Below are positions 6,763 through 8,476 of a stretch of DNA of 8,476 nucleotides, piece by piece. Both the position numbers and the translations under genes were made by a program. The stretch's first letter is position 1, and every line of letters starts with the position of its first letter. The stretch comes from Bacteroidetes bacterium GWA2_31_9b (GTDB lineage: Bacteria > Bacteroidota > Bacteroidia > Bacteroidales > UBA12077): contig MENE01000146.1 of assembly GCA_001769005.1 (NCBI GenBank), positions 4,211-12,686 on the forward strand, in the 5' to 3' direction. Under the pieces are notes generated by a model, which saw only the letters and a program-made list of their open reading frames with translations, searched no databases and was not told the DNA's origin.

Positions 6763-7566
6763 ATGTTAAAATATTTTTCAATTATTTCGGCCATAGTCAT
6801 ATTGTTTTATTCATGTGACGAAAACACATCGGAGCTTAATAAAGACATTCCGGTTATTGAAGCCTTTTTATACACTAATAATTCGCTTGACAGCATACGA
6901 ATTGTGAAAATCTTACCTTACAACACATCAGGTGATACAAATATAGTTATCGAAAATATTGATGTATTTATATCATCTGAAAATGAAATATTCACGTTCA
7001 AACAATCAGCAACAAATCCTGAATACTTTATAAATAGTAGTGATTCGTTGATTGTTACCGAAGGTGAAATTTATGAAATATCTTTTGTATATGGTGAAAA
7101 TGATATTTATGCAAAAACAACAGCATTAAGTCTTCCAACAAATCTGGCTATTTCCGATACATTAATCTCCATTGATGATGAGTCAACAATGCCTTTTTTT
7201 GGTGATGAATCTGATATTGAAATTAGCTGGGACAATACGAATGAAGAATATTTCATGGTGAGTGCTCAACTTGTAGATACAAGCTCGTTGGATCAGATTA
7301 ATGAGTATATTGACGAACCTCCAACATCTATATTTATGTCACCGGTAACATTAAGCAGTATGACTCTTAATACTCGCATGATTCAATATTATGGAAAGTA
7401 CAGGGTGCTTTTATTTAAAGTTAATATTGAATATGTTGAGTTATTTGAGAGTTATAATCAGAACATTTCGAGTTTAGTTGATTCACCATCAAATATTGAA
7501 AACGGAAAAGGAATTTTTACAGCAATGAGTACTGATACTATTTATTTCGATGTGGTACGAGATTAA
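6763..7566 (+). CDS. DUF4249-type lipoprotein, partner of the TonB receptor
   Basis: This 267-residue protein begins with a lipoprotein signal, MLKYFSIISAIVILFYSC, with lipobox FYSC (C18), and continues with an acidic DENTSE stretch. The body fits DUF4249: an early strand pair IPVIEAFLYTNNSLDSIRI (29-47); GEIYEISFVYGENDIYAKTT (101-120), reminiscent of an Ig-like fold; DIEISWDNTNEEYFMVSAQL (151-170); and a C-terminal SNIENGKGIFTAMS (243-256) that is the most characteristic family motif. Members are commonly encoded directly after STN/CarboxypepD-like TonB-dependent receptors in Bacteroidota and are thought to be surface accessory proteins; no biochemical role is established that I can name. 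The gap of two bases from the receptor gene indicates one transcript and probably coupled translation. It is at the shorter end for the family, but both the lipobox and the terminal motif are present, so it looks complete. The acidic, Ser/Thr-rich composition suits an exposed protein. Confidence 0.8.
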   Translation: MLKYFSIISAIVILFYSCDENTSELNKDIPVIEAFLYTNNSLDSIRIVKILPYNTSGDTNIVIENIDVFISSENEIFTFKQSATNPEYFINSSDSLIVTEGEIYEISFVYGENDIYAKTTALSLPTNLAISDTLISIDDESTMPFFGDESDIEISWDNTNEEYFMVSAQLVDTSSLDQINEYIDEPPTSIFMSPVTLSSMTLNTRMIQYYGKYRVLLFKVNIEYVELFESYNQNISSLVDSPSNIENGKGIFTAMSTDTIYFDVVRD

Positions 7567-7623
7567 CTAATAAGATAAATAATAACTTTCTGTCGATAAA
7601 AATCCACGATAAGTCTATTTCAT

Positions 7624-7654
7624 TTTGTAAGCAATAAGAACCATTGTAAAATTG
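7624..7654 (+). promoter_or_regulatory. Candidate promoter of the TolC-family gene, overlapped by an inverted repeat
   Basis: A TTTG (7624-7627) is separated by 19 bases from TAAAATTG (7647-7654), one mismatch from the Bacteroidota -7 consensus TAnnTTTG. This is the best spaced -33/-7 pair in the window, and it leaves about 15-20 bases of leader before ATG 7676. A perfect inverted repeat, AGCAAT (7630-7635) and ATTGCT (7651-7656), brackets the spacer and covers the -7 element, which could be an operator. Confidence 0.4.
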
Positions 7655-7675
7655 CTCATAATTAAAAATAGACGA

Positions 7676-8476
7676 ATGAAAAAAATAGCTTATTCAATTA
7701 TACTTTTTTTGGTTTTTGTTTCTTTAAATGGAAAAACACAAACCGAGAAATGGTCATTAACAAAATGCCTTAATTATGCATACGAAAATAACATTCAGAT
7801 TAAACAAAACACTCTGAATAATGAGATTAATCGATTAGAGATTAATCGATTAAAAGCGAACCGAATACCTTCGTTAAATGCTGGCGATAATCAAAGTTTT
7901 AACTGGAACAAGAATTCTGACGATAACTTTTATAACACGAACACTTTTTCAATTAATTCGAGCATCGTTTTATTCAATGGTTTTCAAAATAACAATTCGC
8001 TAAAACAATCGGAATTAAACTACAAGGCCGGTGAATATGCAATTGAAGAAACAAAAAACAGTATCAGTTTATCAATTGCCAATTCGTATCTGGAAATTTT
8101 ATTTTATACCGATCAGGTAAAAATTGCAAAAAATCAGCTTGAATCGACACAAGAACAACTACAAAACACAAAAAATCGTGTCGATGCAGGCATACTACCT
8201 ATAAGTAATTATTTACAGCTCGAGGCTCAGCAATATAGCGAAGAGTTGACACTAACAAACACAGAAAATCAGTTGCGAATTTCGAAACTTAATTTAATGC
8301 AAATGATGGAGATTCCTGTTTCGGATAAATTCGAGATTGAAATTCCTGATAAACTACAGTTAAGAGATTATTCAAATATGAATCAATCTATAGAATTAAT
8401 TTATGAAACAGCTTTAAATGTAAGGCCTGAGATTCAAAGCTCATTATTAAATTCTAAGAGTGCTGAGTACGATATT
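7676..8476 (+). CDS. TolC-family outer-membrane efflux protein, N-terminal part (3' end outside window)
   Basis: The frame runs from ATG 7676 to the last base without a stop, giving 267 residues of a protein that is usually about 430-480 long. A signal peptide (MKKIAYSIILFLVFVSLNG) precedes the first TolC/OEP repeat: WSLTKCLNYAYENNIQIKQ (25-43) begins the first periplasmic helix. LKANRIPSLN (59-68) leads into the outer-membrane strands, and SIVLFNGFQNNNSL (96-109) is the typical return strand. The long helices SIANSYLEILFY (133-144) and RVDAGILPISNYLQLEAQ (168-185) are family hallmarks, and a second repeat begins near VRPEIQSS (249-256). Such proteins form trimeric channels that work with a membrane-fusion protein and an inner-membrane RND or ABC (MacB-like) pump; those genes would be expected next but lie outside the window. 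The 109-base gap and its own candidate promoter suggest it starts a separate transcript from the DUF4249 gene. A 15-base tandem repeat lies at 7823-7852. Confidence 0.9.
   Translation, partial: MKKIAYSIILFLVFVSLNGKTQTEKWSLTKCLNYAYENNIQIKQNTLNNEINRLEINRLKANRIPSLNAGDNQSFNWNKNSDDNFYNTNTFSINSSIVLFNGFQNNNSLKQSELNYKAGEYAIEETKNSISLSIANSYLEILFYTDQVKIAKNQLESTQEQLQNTKNRVDAGILPISNYLQLEAQQYSEELTLTNTENQLRISKLNLMQMMEIPVSDKFEIEIPDKLQLRDYSNMNQSIELIYETALNVRPEIQSSLLNSKSAEYDI
7823..7852 (+). repeat. Perfect 15-bp tandem repeat inside the TolC-family gene
   Basis: The unit GAGATTAATCGATTA occurs twice back to back (7823-7837, 7838-7852), in frame, encoding EINRL twice (residues 50-59) in the first long helix. 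The second copy with the next base contains the perfect 12-bp palindrome TTAATCGATTAA (7842-7853). From memory of the family, the distance between the IKQ and PSLN motifs is normal, so this need not be a recent insertion. Confidence 0.85.

Overview
The window looks like a chromosomal segment of an AT-rich member of the Bacteroidota, probably a Bacteroidales- or Marinilabiliales-like lineage. The evidence is the STN/carboxypeptidase-like TonB-dependent receptor paired with a DUF4249 lipoprotein, the LytS/LytT-type two-component pair, the LVIVD propeller protein, A-rich start regions without clear Shine-Dalgarno sequences, and promoter candidates resembling the Bacteroidota TAnnTTTG -7 element. 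All genes read on the + strand, and no intergenic stretch reaches 300 bases.

Layout. (1) At 2-169 is the C-terminal end of an unrecognised protein. (2) At 228-1229 is an exported LVIVD-repeat protein that I read as a seven-bladed beta-propeller. (3) At 1338-3094 is a translationally coupled pair, a LytS-type membrane histidine kinase and a LytTR response regulator, overlapping by ATGA. (4) At 3095-3293 is a gap with a GC-richer palindromic segment, a second hairpin and a possible promoter. (5) At 3294-7566 are three tightly packed genes with 2-base gaps: a lipoprotein with a CBM9/DOMON-like domain and a Met/Gly/Pro-rich tail, a TonB-dependent receptor with STN, carboxypeptidase-regulatory-like and plug domains, and a DUF4249 lipoprotein. 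(6) From 7676 to the window edge is the N-terminal 267 residues of a TolC-family outer-membrane efflux protein, behind its own candidate promoter.

How they may work together (inference). The kinase-regulator pair probably senses an envelope signal and controls the adjacent three-gene unit. That unit encodes an outer-membrane receptor with two accessory lipoproteins, and the TolC gene may begin a matching efflux operon beyond the window. The substrate cannot be read from the sequence. The most distinctive element is the Met/Gly/Pro-rich tail of the lipoprotein, with weak compositional echoes in an external loop of the kinase and a segment of the receptor barrel. No RNA genes, insertion sequences, CRISPR arrays or phage genes were seen. 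Individual families are familiar; the possible novelty lies in this particular combination.
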